DNA from: Penicillium oxalicum | Lineage: Eukaryota; Ascomycota; Eurotiomycetes; Eurotiales; Aspergillaceae | Reading direction: 5' to 3' | DNA: 64,000 bases | NCBI RefSeq assembly: GCF_001723175.1 | Contig: NC_064657.1 | Coordinates: forward strand, 310,001 to 374,000 | In this document: positions 11,735 to 23,983 of the stretch, piece by piece | Numbering within the stretch: the first letter of the stretch is position 1 | Layout of the letters: each line of letters opens with the position of its first letter | Translations under genes and position numbers: made by a program | The notes under the pieces: model-generated | Told to the model about the DNA's origin: nothing | Databases searched by the model: none | Seen by the model: only the letters and a program-made list of their open reading frames with translations

Positions 11735-13707
11735 AGTCAGGATCAGCGAGGAGTCTTGACTTGGAATTTTACATTTCGCATTCCCACGATTCATCATTTA
11801 TATGAGCAGAGCTATGACGAAAATAGCTTGAACATTTCACAATGGTATCAGTCATTAGGCATGACTATTTCCGAAAGACAGTATGGTCTTCATGTCTTCA
11901 TTGACCATTCCTCGCCATCCTCAGAAGCCAGGACGACAATTCATCGACAGGTGCAAAATATCATGACAGATTGATAGAGAACATACCACACTCATTCCCC
12001 TGGAACTATCGAGATGGTGGATGTCCATCTCGAAGAGAATTCCTGCGGCTGTTTTCCCTCAAACAAGCTCGGTCCAAATTCGAATACTCCCACATAACCA
12101 AGTACTCATCCGAAAAAGACGATGTCTTTTCTAGGGCCTTTTCCCACAGTCTGGTCAGACTTATCTCGCTAATCCTCAGCTCTTGTATAACATCAGATCT
12201 TGAAAATGATACACGCCTGCGCACACAATCTTTGACGAGATTTTTAGATCTTTCAAACGCGCTGAATAGATAGTACGCCCGCCTGCGAATCCATCACGAA
12301 TTGACGCAAGCTATGTAAGTTGTCGGACTGCAAAGTATACGACCTGAGACATCGTAGATGCTCGGTAAGAAAACCGAGCACAAACTTGAAATCTGTGCGC
12401 GATTTGAAGCGCTGGCAGGTATGCGCGGGATCGTATTGCAGCTACATGCTCATTCGGCATCTAATCAGGCGCAAGATGGGACGAGCTCGGGGTCGTAATT
12501 TGATATTGTATTGTGTGATTGCTGACGAATGCCAAGCTGAATGCGTACGACCGTGCATAAGAACACGCATGACCTTTCGAGGCCTAAAACATTTTCAGCA
12601 AAAAATAAAACATTTTGTCAACATCAAGGTTACAGGAGTTTCGTCCAAGTGCATGCGGCGACTTAAGCGCCGAAACCTCATGTTGTCGTGCGGCTGACGT
12701 AGGCTGAAGTAGTCTTCTATGCACACATGCCCTGCACGTTTGGGCAGAGATGTCGGGTAGAAGTGCACGCGGACGCTTTTAAGTTAATATTTCATATAGA
12801 GTTCCCACTCCGGATCCGGATTCTGCAGGAAGAATAAGCATGTCGGTGTGGTTTTAGCGCTTATTGTTGGAGGACAATCTTTTGAATATCGGAGTGCAAT
12901 TTGGGCGGCTTTATTTGGTCCACACCGATCTGTGTACAATGTGAGTGTGGGCTGACAATAAGGCTTTAATGATGAATGGATGATTTTTGCATGTTGCAAG
13001 AAATGTATTGACTACTATGTGGCAGATGGCCGATTCAAGTGGGTGACAGGCAAACACTCGACGCGCGTAGCAAAGGACATCGAGTGATTACAGAAAGAGC
13101 AGACAAGCCACCAAAAGAGGTCGGTGGTAATCAAGAAAAGTATCAGGAGTATATTGGAAATGCAATCATCAATTCGTTTTGGCAGGTTCACTGAATGCCC
13201 CACACATCCAACAAGTTCTTCCTCAGGAGCGGCAAACGGTATGTTTGAGAGGAAACCAGTCCATCAAGGAAACAGATACGGTTGCTGCTCCCAATGAAAA
13301 ATCTCCCTGAACATGAGGAAAATGAGTAAACCGTGCCAATTGTCTTTGGAGGTAAAGGTGTCTTTTTTTGGGTAGAGGACGGACCTCCCAAACATGCTCT
13401 CTCTCTCTCTAAGAAATGTAAAGCAAACAAGGACCGACGTTGTTCAAAGGCACAGCCTTTGAAGGAGCGGAGCAAGATGCGCATAAAAAAAAATCCAAGT
13501 ACCTCGATCAAAAAAGAAAGAGACCTCAGTACCGGACACGAAGTGAAAAATGGAGGGAAAAACACCGGGTTTGTAAGAGATAGACAGGTGGGAAGGAAGA
13601 AAGAGAGACTCATCTCTGACGAGAAATCTCTGGTCAAGAGTGAGTCATCAAGGAGAGATCATGCGGGAGATAAAAATTTGGCAGGGAATTCAGGATGTGA
13701 AAAGACC
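11735..13707. other. Intergenic, no intact gene (2 kb)
   Basis: This is the gap between the end of the plus-strand STAND gene and the end of the minus-strand LysM gene, so both 3' ends face it. Short open frames lack recognisable domains. One 47-codon fragment (12358-12498) looks coding-like and is listed separately. Confidence 0.5.
12358..12498 (+). pseudogene. Possible remnant of a repeated or transposon-linked coding sequence
   Basis: A 47-codon frame beginning MLGKKTEHKLEICARFEALA and ending in a Gly/Ser-rich tail has more protein-like composition than its surroundings. It resembles, by impression only, short C-terminal ends repeatedly found in fungal transposon-associated frames. I cannot name a family. 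No terminal inverted repeats were found around it, and no continuation upstream was found in any frame. Confidence 0.2.
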
Positions 13708-15141
13708 TCAAGCCTTGACACAGTACTTGTATCCCTTCCAGAGGTTTGTGCAAGCGTCATCCAGACCAGTGTTCCAGTCTTGAAGATCCGATGCAGAGAT
13801 GCCGAACTGCTGCTCCACCTTCAGGCAGTAGTCACCCTCGACAACCGAGTACCACTGCTGACAAGTGGTGATCGCATATGGGTATAGTGGGACCTCCGAC
13901 GTGGTAGGGTTGGTGGTTGGAGTGGTGGAGGTCGAGGACGAAGTCGCAGCCGGGCTCGAGGTTACGATCGGGATCGGGTTTGGAGCCGAGGTCGCGGCCG
14001 GGGCAGTGGGAGCAGGAGCGATGGTCACAGTGGAGGTCACAGCAGGATCGGCAGTGGGTGCAGGGTTAGAGGTGACGGCAGAGGGAACTTCTGTGGGAAC
14101 AACGGCGGGGACTGAGCTGGTGCTGGTGCTAGTTGGTGCCGCAGGCTCGGGCAGGACGGTGGTCACACCGGTAGGGTTGGTCAAGGCGGTTGTCATGGTG
14201 CTGGAACTACCCGAGGACGAGCTGCCACTCCAGTTGGAGCCGGTGAGCGAGCCGATCGTGTTGTCGTTGCAGCTGCTGGTGCCCGCGGCCCAGCCGAGGA
14301 GACGATTGGCAATGTCGGAGGCATAGCAGTGAGTCGCGATGCCAGCGCCGAGGTTTCCATTGGCAGCGATAGATCCGGAGTTGTAGCAGCGGGCGGCCTT
14401 GTAGTAGGCCGTGACGTCGTCGGTACCGCCGTTCTGCGCAAGGAGCTGCTTCAAACCATCGCCGTCGGCCGTCCCCATGGTACCATCACGGATCATCTGC
14501 TCGATCTCGGAGGCGGGGCAAGGGTTTTGGACATTCTCGGGGGCATTGATGCCGGTATTGCAGCTGCCCTTGCCGTTGTGGGATTGCATGAGACCAGGAT
14601 TGACGACACCATTGTTGGTAGTGTGCACGCGCACGCAACCGTTGCTTTCCTGCATGATGATAGCCAGAATGAAGCGAGCATCGACACCAGACTCGCCAGC
14701 AATCTTGGTGATGGCGCTCTTCATGTCGGCCATTTCGCTCTCAGTGGTGTCGGGAACGCCCCACTGGGAGCAAGAAGAGCCCATGATCGCCTTGTTGCTC
14801 TCGAAGAGATCATCAAAGCTCGACACCCAGTGGGACATGGCGGGCCATCCATCTGAAACCTGTCCGTTACCACCAAAGACCGAAGCGTAGAGATTGCTGC
14901 CGCGTCCCGCAAGGGAGTGGTGGGACGCGAGCTCGTTGACTTGGGCTACATCTGCAGCACGAGAGTGAAAGTGAGAGTGACCGTGGGTGTATGCGACTGG
15001 AGCCCCAGAAATGAGGGGAAGGCTGCCAGCAGCCAGAATCTAGGAGGAGCAAGTCAGTCATCTCAGACACTCTCCTAAATGCATCGACATGTCGAGGTCA
15101 TGCAATATCCGGAAGACACCTACGAGTGGAAGAGTGAACAT
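13708..15141 (-). CDS. Secreted lysozyme-like protein with C-terminal LysM domain
   Basis: Two exons are predicted: 15141-15124 (MFTLPL) and 15039-13708, giving 449 residues. Joining yields a signal peptide MFTLPLILAAGSLPLISG followed by a His-rich stretch. The first domain (about 70-260) is lysozyme/transglycosylase-like, with FILAIIMQESNG (candidate catalytic Glu, E137) and a GLMQSHNGKGSC motif. A long Thr/Pro/Ser/Ala linker (about 270-390), probably O-glycosylated, leads to a LysM domain (about 395-449) with CQQWYSVVEGDYCLKVEQQF and D-L-x-x-W-N. LysM modules bind chitin or peptidoglycan. A lysozyme-like fold next to LysM suggests an extracellular enzyme acting on bacterial wall, or less likely on GlcNAc polymers. 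The signal peptide emerges only from the 6-codon first exon, which supports the model. Activity is inferred. Confidence 0.8.
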
Positions 15142-18100
15142 CGTGGCTGAGAAAAGGAGTGCACAGCACGAAAAAAAGGGAAAAAAGAATGTGAAGGAGA
15201 GAAAGACTCGCTTGCTGCTTAGAGAAAGAAAGAAAAAAAAGGAATCAAGTGAAGAATACCCTGGTCGTATATGTACAAAAATGAGCAAACAAGTCTCTAC
15301 GTCTTTGCCTGGACAGTCTCATGGGACCCCCTCCCGACCTGAGCAGGCTCCGTTCAGGTGCAGACAAACTCCATTTGCGGTGGAGACCCAGCCCAGTCTG
15401 TCTCTCGCGGTGGGTGGTTTTTTTTTCTTGCAGATTGGGACAAATTGGGCTCTCTTCCAGTCACCTTGTGCACCAGGTTCCCCCTTCAGTCCCAGCGACC
15501 GGGACAGGAGGGACCAAACGGAGTCTCACCTATATGTCCAGCCATGCTGCATTGGACCATCGTGCGGCGATAGACAGGAACTCCGACCCGCGATTGTCCA
15601 GATCCTCAGGAACGGCTTTCGCCAGGACGAGGCAATGGGCCCAATCAGGTGTGGAGGAGGTTCCTTGCGTTGCAGAGGCTGAAACCGCACCGACTCCACT
15701 GTGACGGGGGGGGACGAGCGCCGCCTGATGGCTGGATAATTCGGTGATGGTTGTTGAAGTTGATACGGCTCTCGGGACACAATAATGGGCGGGATCAATT
15801 GGCTCGGTCACGGGAGTGGAGGTACCCGCCATCTGTATGGGCTAATCACACTGGACGGAGGTACATGCGTGGTCGACTTAGGCGGTACGCCGCACATGAC
15901 TGCACATCACACAGACACAGACATCACCGTCTTCCCTGAACACACATTGACCGCGGTTGCACCGTCTTACGGTAGATACTCATTTATGAGGTGGCAGGAT
16001 GAATAGAATTGCCTGACATCAAAGCCAGCTTTGAATGTCTGTGTCCGGCCTTCTCTATTTTCCAATTTTCGGACTCGTCCGTCTCTGCGCCTGTACGAGT
16101 CCACTGCGCAGCTCCACCGAGCGAGCGATCTTGAGGGAGTGGCTAGTATCTCCATCTGATTGGATCTGTCTTGGTCCCCTACGGCGCCTTGGCCTCTCAC
16201 GCGCCCATCTGTCTACCCAATCAGACCATTTAACTGTACCGTGCTGGTGATTTCTTTATGAGAGAAGTAAAAGAATTGAAATGATTCGCGCTTGTTTCCA
16301 AATGTTTTGAGACTGCCAATCTGCGAAAAGGAAAGGGTTCTCAAGGTCAAAGGTCGGTTGAACTGGTGCTATCGCGATAGACTATGCCCAACAGTCCATG
16401 GCTTCGCTTTGAGTGATCAGCAAGGCAATCGTTTCCGAAAGGGTGGCGCGGGGATGATAGTGGGTCATGCGAATGGGAGATCGGCTGGGTGAGAAAAAGT
16501 CGACGAACGCAGTGCGGGATTTGAGTCAGGATAGTGTAACTGACTCGGAAGGACGCTGACTCGGTGTGGAAATCCCTGAAATTGAGGAGATGGTCAAGCA
16601 GGCTGTCGATCTCTTCGGGGTCTCTTTGTTGATGCTCGACAGACAACGGGAGGATCACTACTCCTACCTAAGCATCGGATTCTTACACGTGTGAAAGGGC
16701 GACACACAAAGTACACTGCAAGTGTAGCGAGTCTAGTAGCCTTTGTATAATCAAATGAGCACAAGTTCTCCATTCGACGACAACAGCGATTTCTCTGTGC
16801 TTTCTTTTTTTTCTCCCCCCATTTGAATTGTCCACTGCAGCACTTGGTGCCCGGTCGCTGAAGAACCATCCAGGTCCCTCGGACATGGATCAACAGACAG
16901 GAAGTACGCCCACCAGCCCTCCAACGTACATACTGCTGCTGCTCCGTGGCTGAGCTAGACGCAAAAGCCCCTCTGTCATGAGCCACACCGGCAGCGCTAT
17001 TCTTGTCCTCGTCCGGCCGCTGGATGCATTTGGAGTCTCGATTCAAGCGAGACGTCGCCCGCCACGATGGTACCTATCCAAGGCCGACGGCCCTCGTCAG
17101 ATATGAGACCTCGTCTCACCCCAGCCTCAGACTAGCCTCAAAAAGACAAACGAGGCAACCCGACCTCGTCATACTGAGACACGGTTCATAACAAGCACTG
17201 TACATCTGACCTGTACCTGGCATCCTCCAAACTCTTCTGCGCTGCTCGGCCTAAAGATTCCGAAAATTCTAACCCGCAGCGCGACTCTCTATGCGCTCCA
17301 GACGGGTCTCTCTGCGCTCCAGAGTCTAAACTCAGAACTCAACAAGTAAATACATATCCTTTTTTTTTCCTCTCCCTCTCCATGACAGGGCTTACCGCGG
17401 AGATCCAGCGGCGACTTTGACTACTCGGAGCTCCGTCGAGGTCATTTCTTCGTTCAGCCAATCACGTTACAATTCGCCAAGATTGACTAAAGACCCCCCA
17501 GATCTTATGCAACGCACAGTGTCAGCCGAAGCGACCGAACTCGCAGCCATCAGTCACAATTCTTTCTTGCCTTGTTCGCAGGCGTTCGCACTCCAGACCG
17601 TTTGCACACACTCAAACACTCTAAAATATCCGCCAATCATGCTGGCTTTTCCCCTGGTTTATTTGAAACCCCGTGTCAGGTTTTTCTCCGAGGGCCTAGT
17701 CTAGATCAAACACGGGCTCGGTTTCGCTCAATTTCAAGTTCAGCGGCGGGGGCAAATCTGAAACGATATGCCGAGGTCGAAAAGTCTCTTTTGCCTCACT
17801 TGTGCTGGACTACGGCGTTTGCGAGAAACCACGTCAAGCATGTGCTGGGGAAAGACACTGATACAATCCCATAAACATGGGTGATGGATTGGAAATCAAG
17901 ACACTTTTTTTGGACGTTTGAAGGGAATAGATTCCGAAGGTCTCTTTGGTTCCCCACTTGGGACGACAGACTCAACGGCAAAATCAGCAGATTCGATCGT
18001 CATTGATGAATAAAGCCGAGGATTCAAGACTCAGCCTTGTTCGTTGGCCGATCGCAGAGATGCCGAAATTCCAACTGGCGGTTGTTGGTAGATCATTCCG

Positions 18101-21100
18101 GACGAGCCGCTTCACCAGATTCTGTCGGCGCGAACGAAGGACATTCGTCAATTGACTTCTTGATAAAACTTCAATGGATGCTCTACATGAGCCCTGTTCT
18201 TTCTGGTTCTCACTACAGCGTGGACAAATGGTACGCATTACGAATTGAGTTTTCTGCGAACACCAAGCCTCGACTGCATCGATGATGTGGTTAGAGGATT
18301 GATTGATGATACCAAGTGAATTACTGACTCATACAGTGCTTCCTCCGTCCTCAGTTCGAGGGACACTGGTTTTGAATGACCTTGTCCAAAGTTCGATCAT
18401 GAAAAACCAACTCGAAGGAGCTGGCACACAAGAGCAAATTCGACGGAGAAATCCTGTCAGATGCTCTTGGCTTTTTGTTTCAAACATGAAGGCCAAGCAC
18501 TATGCTCTCTTCTGGGGTCCCGGCCTGGAGGTTGAGGGTAGCCAAGAAATTGCCAGACCGGGCCTTTCCGTGTGCTTTTGGACCCTCTGGTCACAAAGAA
18601 AGGGACATTATGAATTCGACTATTTCTAGGTATATCCTTGAATGGTTAACTAAACCGTAAGTCTGTATCTTTTCCCCTCGTTCTTTCTCTTTTTCTCGAT
18701 TTTGAGCTTGAGAGCGCGGTTCCAACCCCCTGCGCTATCCGTTGGCTCTCTGCGTTCGATGAGGTGCTTTGATGCAACTGACCAGAAGCTGTTTAAAGTA
18801 TACTAACGACAACCTCCACAGGTTCAACACGGACCGGCTTTGCCCGATGGGCCGGGATTTCTCTTTTATATAATACTACAACACTACAATCAAATAACAG
18901 CACCCTCCAATCTATGTAAGCCGTTTACATTTCAATCACCGAGAATGTTCCGGCCACAAAGACAGCCTTCTATCCTCTTTACTGCTCTAGAGATTCTGTC
19001 CTTGGACTCTTCGAAGCGGCAATGACGAATTCGTGCCCGTCAGGACTCGAGGCAGAAATGCATCGCTTCCAGTGTGACATGTTATTCTGTTGCAATTATA
19101 CGTGGGCCCGTGTGAGATGTGAATTTCACTCCAAAACCCGGCTACATCCTTGCAGTGGCCTGGTCATCCTTTATGACAAACATGGAATTCGCTTGGAAGA
19201 ACACAGGGTGACTACGCGGCGAATCCCGTCCGCAATATGGGAAGCATCAGCTGTCTCCCTTTGAAGAGGAGGCAATATGAGCGGCGAAGGATTTCCATGT
19301 CCTTTTTGCCCCGGTTGTAAACTCATTTTTGCAAAGAAAACAACTTTGAAAGTGGCTCTACTTGGAATTTTCCAGCAACTTCTGATGGCACTCGCCGATA
19401 CCAAGAACCCTATTTCTTTCATGGAAACAGTGCACCCGACAAGAGCCTTTTTGCACTTGTTCTCTGCCCTTGTTTGGCAAACTATGGATCCTATCTGAGA
19501 TTCAATGTCTTCTGCTAGAGATTTTGGAATCGGTGCTTGTGGGATGCATGGAAAACAGCCGATATAAATCATGTGAGGTCAGCCCGTTTTCGAACCTTCT
19601 ATCACGTTTGTCGTCAATACTGACCTCTGGTTGACCCATTAGACAGTCCGGCACTCTTTTTTTTTTACGACAAGTCCCTTCTTATCCCTTCATAACCCTA
19701 GTGGAGATTGATACCGCCTTATACTCGTATCTCGCAGAGATATATTGGAAATTTTGATCGTCGGCTGCAAGACTCGATCAGTCTTTCACTGGGGAACCAC
19801 TGCCCATGGTTTTCTTGCCTGGGTCTGGAAAAGTATGGATATCTCACAACGAAAAGAACACTACCGAACGGTGGAAGATTCTGCGCAAAATTTGGCAGTG
19901 TGAGCACATGTTGGTAGAGGCTTGTCTCCTTCCAGGTGATTGCATGGCTCAGGTCAAGCAACGTGTGTCCAGAAGGCTTTCCTACTGTTCCAGGGCACTT
20001 CTTCCTTCTGAACTTCTACTCGAGAAGGTCTATTATAGACAATAAATATTCAATACCGGGCAAGCTTCGAGGCTGAGCCATCTTACTATTCAATGCCAAG
20101 CACAGCTGTCCCGCCTGAATTACAGAGTGACGATCAAGGTGGAAAGGTCATTGGCCGAAGAGGGAAGGGTATCAAAGAAAATGATTTTCAACATGCAAGA
20201 ACCGCATTCAAACTAAATCTCTTCACATCTCTTCTCAGCCAAGCCTGAATGTTTCCTGTCAGCGCTGCCAAAGATGCATTCAACAACTTACAACCTCGTC
20301 CGGTTCCCAATCAGATATACTCTGTGTCTCTCAAAAGCGGTTCAGACCAGACCACATTGGCATGTAGTCAAATGACACGATCTCGATGACGGCAGGATTC
20401 CCGTCTCGCTATTGAACGACTTGATGCAGCAAGAAGGACTCGACGCCCTTGGGCGCTGCGTAACGAATGAGAATTAGACACTATACTCATTGTCATCCAC
20501 GGCTCCCCGCAAAATCAACTGGCTACAGATATGTTGTGAATGCCTGCCCAATCAGCAAGATGATCTCTCCCTGCTGCTGCCCCTGATGCAGTACTTATGC
20601 TCCATTCAAATTCACCATATAAGAACAAAGCACTTCTCACGCCGTATTTCATCAGATTATTCCCCGAACACTCCCGCTACGACCACACTCTCCCAAATTT
20701 CATATGACTTGTTGGCAGCAGTTCTAGAAATTCGACGCTGATTACACACACGCGAGCAAAGAGTACAAAAGGGGTTGATGGATTTTATGTGAAACCCACG
20801 TCAAGGCGCAACTGGCATACCACATTGATGACTGGGAAAGTCGATCGTGTCGGGAGAGCTCAATGATTCGGTCTCTGAGCTTGAGACCCTGGGCTTGCTT
20901 GATATCTTGGTATCACGTAAATGGGTCTTAACAGTTCCCTTGGACTTATGTTTATATACCTGGTTGGGAGATGCTTCGCACTCATCTCACTCTCCCCATC
21001 ATCTTTGTGCTCTCACGCATTTTTCTTCTCTTAGCCGAGTGGGACACCATGTCTGGCGCTCCTCTCGCAAGTTTGTTTATACTCGAGCAACCATGGAAAA

Positions 21101-21166
21101 GTTTGTCCTCTCCCGGGTGTTTGCCTAGCTCTGACCCAGCAGCCAGATGTCTTGTGGGGTTTCCCT

Positions 21167-21186
21167 TCTCTCTCTCTCTCTCTCTC
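21167..21186 (+). repeat. (TC)10 microsatellite
   Basis: Perfect dinucleotide run in non-coding DNA. Confidence 0.85.
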
Positions 21187-21800
21187 CTTGAGATAGATTT
21201 TTCAATCAGACAAAATTTCACCTCCCCGATTGATTTCTTGCCCGTAGGTCAGAAGGTTCGTTAGACGAGAATACGCCTGCACCGAAGCACATGCTAAACT
21301 GGAGATTCCTGAATGTAACCAGACATGCAATTCTTGGGAATGGAATCATGCTCGCCACTGTCCTTTCCATGAAGAAATTCCAATTGTAAGCCCCACTGAT
21401 CAACAACGAATCCAGCAACTATTCTAATTCACCCCTCGATGATCCTACCTACACACATTTTCCACGTGCGCACTAATCTCTACGAGAGTACTTCATTTGA
21501 AATTTATCTCAAAAAAATATACATATGTATTGTCGATGAGCCAATCGAGACCAGAATTAACTTTTGAACGAGTCACAAGCACATATAGATCTAGGTTCAT
21601 GACGCCAAGCCGCAAACTTTTGCTGAACTCTCAAGGCTCCTGTTAGATAGAGCACACGCATATGCCAGGTTAGCTTGTATCTGGCCGCGGTGACTCGAGA
21701 CCAGACAGGGGGGTCTTTATTGTTCATCTTTTTTATGATCCATTCCATTCGGGTGCGAGGTAATCACTTTTATCTTCAGTTTGCCGGTATTACTGCTCCT

Positions 21801-21814
21801 CCCCCCCCCCCCCC
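21801..21814 (+). repeat. Poly-C tract (14 C)
   Basis: Second long C run of the window, non-coding. Confidence 0.85.
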
Positions 21815-21900
21815 TGCATTTCACAGACATATACGCACATCAGATGTCTTGAACCCCTCCGAAAAGGAGAAAAAGAAAATAGAGATTTCAATTGGAAACA

Positions 21901-21914
21901 GAGAGAGAGAGAGA
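21901..21914 (+). repeat. (GA)7 microsatellite
   Basis: Perfect dinucleotide run in non-coding DNA, about 90 bases downstream of the 14-C tract. Confidence 0.8.
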
Positions 21915-23161
21915 ACACCAAAGCCCGTGCGTCGCCCAAGTCTCACCCAGCACAGGACGGCACAGCACAGCCACTTTTGGCATTCTCCAATTTTAGAATC
22001 ACGGTCCCGTATCTAGTATACTGTACATATATCCAACTCACAGGAAAATACTTCATAGGCGACTCCAGTACCTCCTAGATAAGTCTAGAGAATCAACCCA
22101 CTACACAGGGAGAGAGAGAAAGAGAGAAAAAAGAAGGGTGGGGGCTTTTTATCAATCCTAGATCTGACTCGAATGGAATACAATAATACTCCATAGGACT
22201 TGGAAATTTAAGACATCAGCTAATTTTTTCTAAAAACTGGCGTCCCTGAACTGGTATCCGTATTGAAGGTGTCTAATTACATAGGCATGTACTGTTGTCT
22301 TGCAGGATGGATCTCTTATTAGGTGGCTGGGCAGGGTAAAGTCGGAGGCGTATCTGTATCGGTACCTGTACTTGTACTCCCGCGGGCTCGATACGAGACA
22401 GGCGAGAAGGACGCCTGGAGTCCATTTGGTCTCGTGACTCTGTCCATCCCTTTTGTTTCACGCGACTTCCAGTCCGTGGGGACGATAGTCGGGTTTTGGG
22501 GGGGAGGGGAAGGGGGGGCTGATTGATTGTTTTGATTTTTTCCAACGCGTACGCACATCTGCCTCCACGTTAAATGTGAGAGGCACGGCCTCTTGCCATA
22601 TCTGGTTGGCTCCACCTAATTCATTTGCTTGGAAGATTGTCCCAAACATACGAATCATCTATCACTTTACTCGAGGGGGAAGAAAAACAATTCAATGATT
22701 CGATGAATCAACTGCAGGTAGCATTGTCACGAATCTCTCTTTGGGAGAGATTCAAAAGGCATAAGTCTATAAACATGAGAGAGGTCGTGAAAAGGGCGCA
22801 ACACCACTCGGGGCGCGCCACAAGAGCAAAACATGATATTCGTAAGCGACAGAATGGGAATCAAAAAAGAGGGCCTAGACTTGGACGGACGCGTTGCCGT
22901 CCAGGCCAGGAAAGAAGATGGGTAGGAAAAAAAAACAACCCCCAAAAGTTGGGGAATTGGGGAAAACGAGCCATCGAGACTCGGAAGAAAGAAGGAAGAA
23001 AGAAGAAAAAATGGAGGAAGCCTTGGACCAATCTACCAGAGATTCACGAATCTTTCCCACTCTAGGTGGGGAATAAAAGAAAGACGTATTTTTTGTTGGT
23101 GGTCACTCTTTGCAGGCAGGGCCCTCGCGAGCGCGTGCGATCGACGCAGCAGCTACGCAAT

Positions 23162-23983
23162 TTAATTGATGTACCACTTGACATCGGAGATGCGACCGGC
23201 GTCCAGGGATCCAGCGACAGCCTCGAAGAAGGCACGGGACAGATCAATGGAGTTGTTGTCGCAACCCATGCACTTGTCAACAACGGTACCAGTCTTGCTG
23301 ACACCGTTGTACTCGATGGTCACGGACTTGCCGCAGTCACCGTCGGTCATGATGCCGTGGGGAAGAGCAAGGACGAGCTCGGTCATGCCGTCGTTGGTGG
23401 TACCGCAGGAGCTGGGGTTGGTCATGGTGGTGGCAGTATCGTAGTAGGTAATGTCACCGTTGCAGGGAGAACCCTCGGAGCAGGCACCGTTGTAACCCGA
23501 GCTGGTGGAAGTGCTGGACTTGGAGCTGGAGCCAGAGTTGGTGGACTGGGTCACAGCGGGAGCAGCAGAGGAGGTCGAGCTGGACTCGGGAGCAGCAGCG
23601 GCCTGGACAGCAGGGGCCTGCTCCACGGGAGCGGCCGTGGTGGCAGGGGCCTGCTGAGCAGTGGTGGTGGGGACGGCCTGCTCGGTGGTAGTGGGAGCCG
23701 CAGCGGAGGTCTCCTCCTGGCTGGAGGAGTCGGCCTGGGAAACCTGGGCCTCGGGAGCAGTCGAAGTCACCTCAGTTGCGACAGCGGTGGTGGTAGTGGC
23801 AACCACGGGAACCACGGTAGGCTGAGTCTGGCCGGGGTAGATGGTGGTGGTCACATCGACAGTCTCCCAGACAACGTTGGTGACAGTCTCCCAAACGACA
23901 GCGCGCTTGTTGAAGGGAGCAGCATGGCCAGTGATGGCGAAGAGAGCGCCGGCAAGGGCGAGGGTCTTGGAAATGGGAGCCAT
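23162..23983 (-). CDS. Secreted Asp f 7-like protein with C-terminal double-psi beta-barrel
   Basis: A single exon gives 273 residues. MAPISKTLALAGALFAITGHA is a signal peptide ending before a KR site (APFNKR). The start was chosen because the signal peptide begins here with A at -3. Upstream in-frame codons, back to 24109, lack such features. After VVWETVTNVVWETVDVTTTI comes a long Thr/Ala/Pro/Ser/Gln linker (about 55-170). The C-terminal domain (about 175-273) holds YNGACSEGSPCNGDITYYD, LALPHGIM, DCGKSVTIEYNG, VVDKCMGCD and S-I-D-L-S-R-A-F. This is the RlpA/expansin/barwin-type double-psi beta-barrel seen in the Aspergillus allergen Asp f 7 and its relatives. Such proteins are secreted or cell-wall associated, and enzymatic activity is unproven. 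A role in wall loosening is only inferred from the fold. Confidence 0.88.
   Translation of the reverse strand: MAPISKTLALAGALFAITGHAAPFNKRAVVWETVTNVVWETVDVTTTIYPGQTQPTVVPVVATTTTAVATEVTSTAPEAQVSQADSSSQEETSAAAPTTTEQAVPTTTAQQAPATTAAPVEQAPAVQAAAAPESSSTSSAAPAVTQSTNSGSSSKSSTSTSSGYNGACSEGSPCNGDITYYDTATTMTNPSSCGTTNDGMTELVLALPHGIMTDGDCGKSVTIEYNGVSKTGTVVDKCMGCDNNSIDLSRAFFEAVAGSLDAGRISDVKWYIN

Larger units (their letters stand above)
15142..23161. other. Gene-poor stretch (8 kb), no gene recognised
   Basis: The promoter of the LysM gene should lie at the left end. The rest holds only short overlapping frames without domains or convincing splice structure. Simple sequence tracts are present: (TC)10 at 21167-21186, 14 C at 21801-21814, and GA repeats at 21901-21914. 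TATA-like elements near 18868 and 20948 are not followed by a convincing reading frame. Non-coding transcripts cannot be excluded. Confidence 0.55.

Noticed and set aside
13865..14856. Long plus-strand frames rich in Val/Gly/Ala
   Set aside because: Antisense shadows of the Thr/Pro/Ala linker and lysozyme-like domain of the minus-strand LysM gene.
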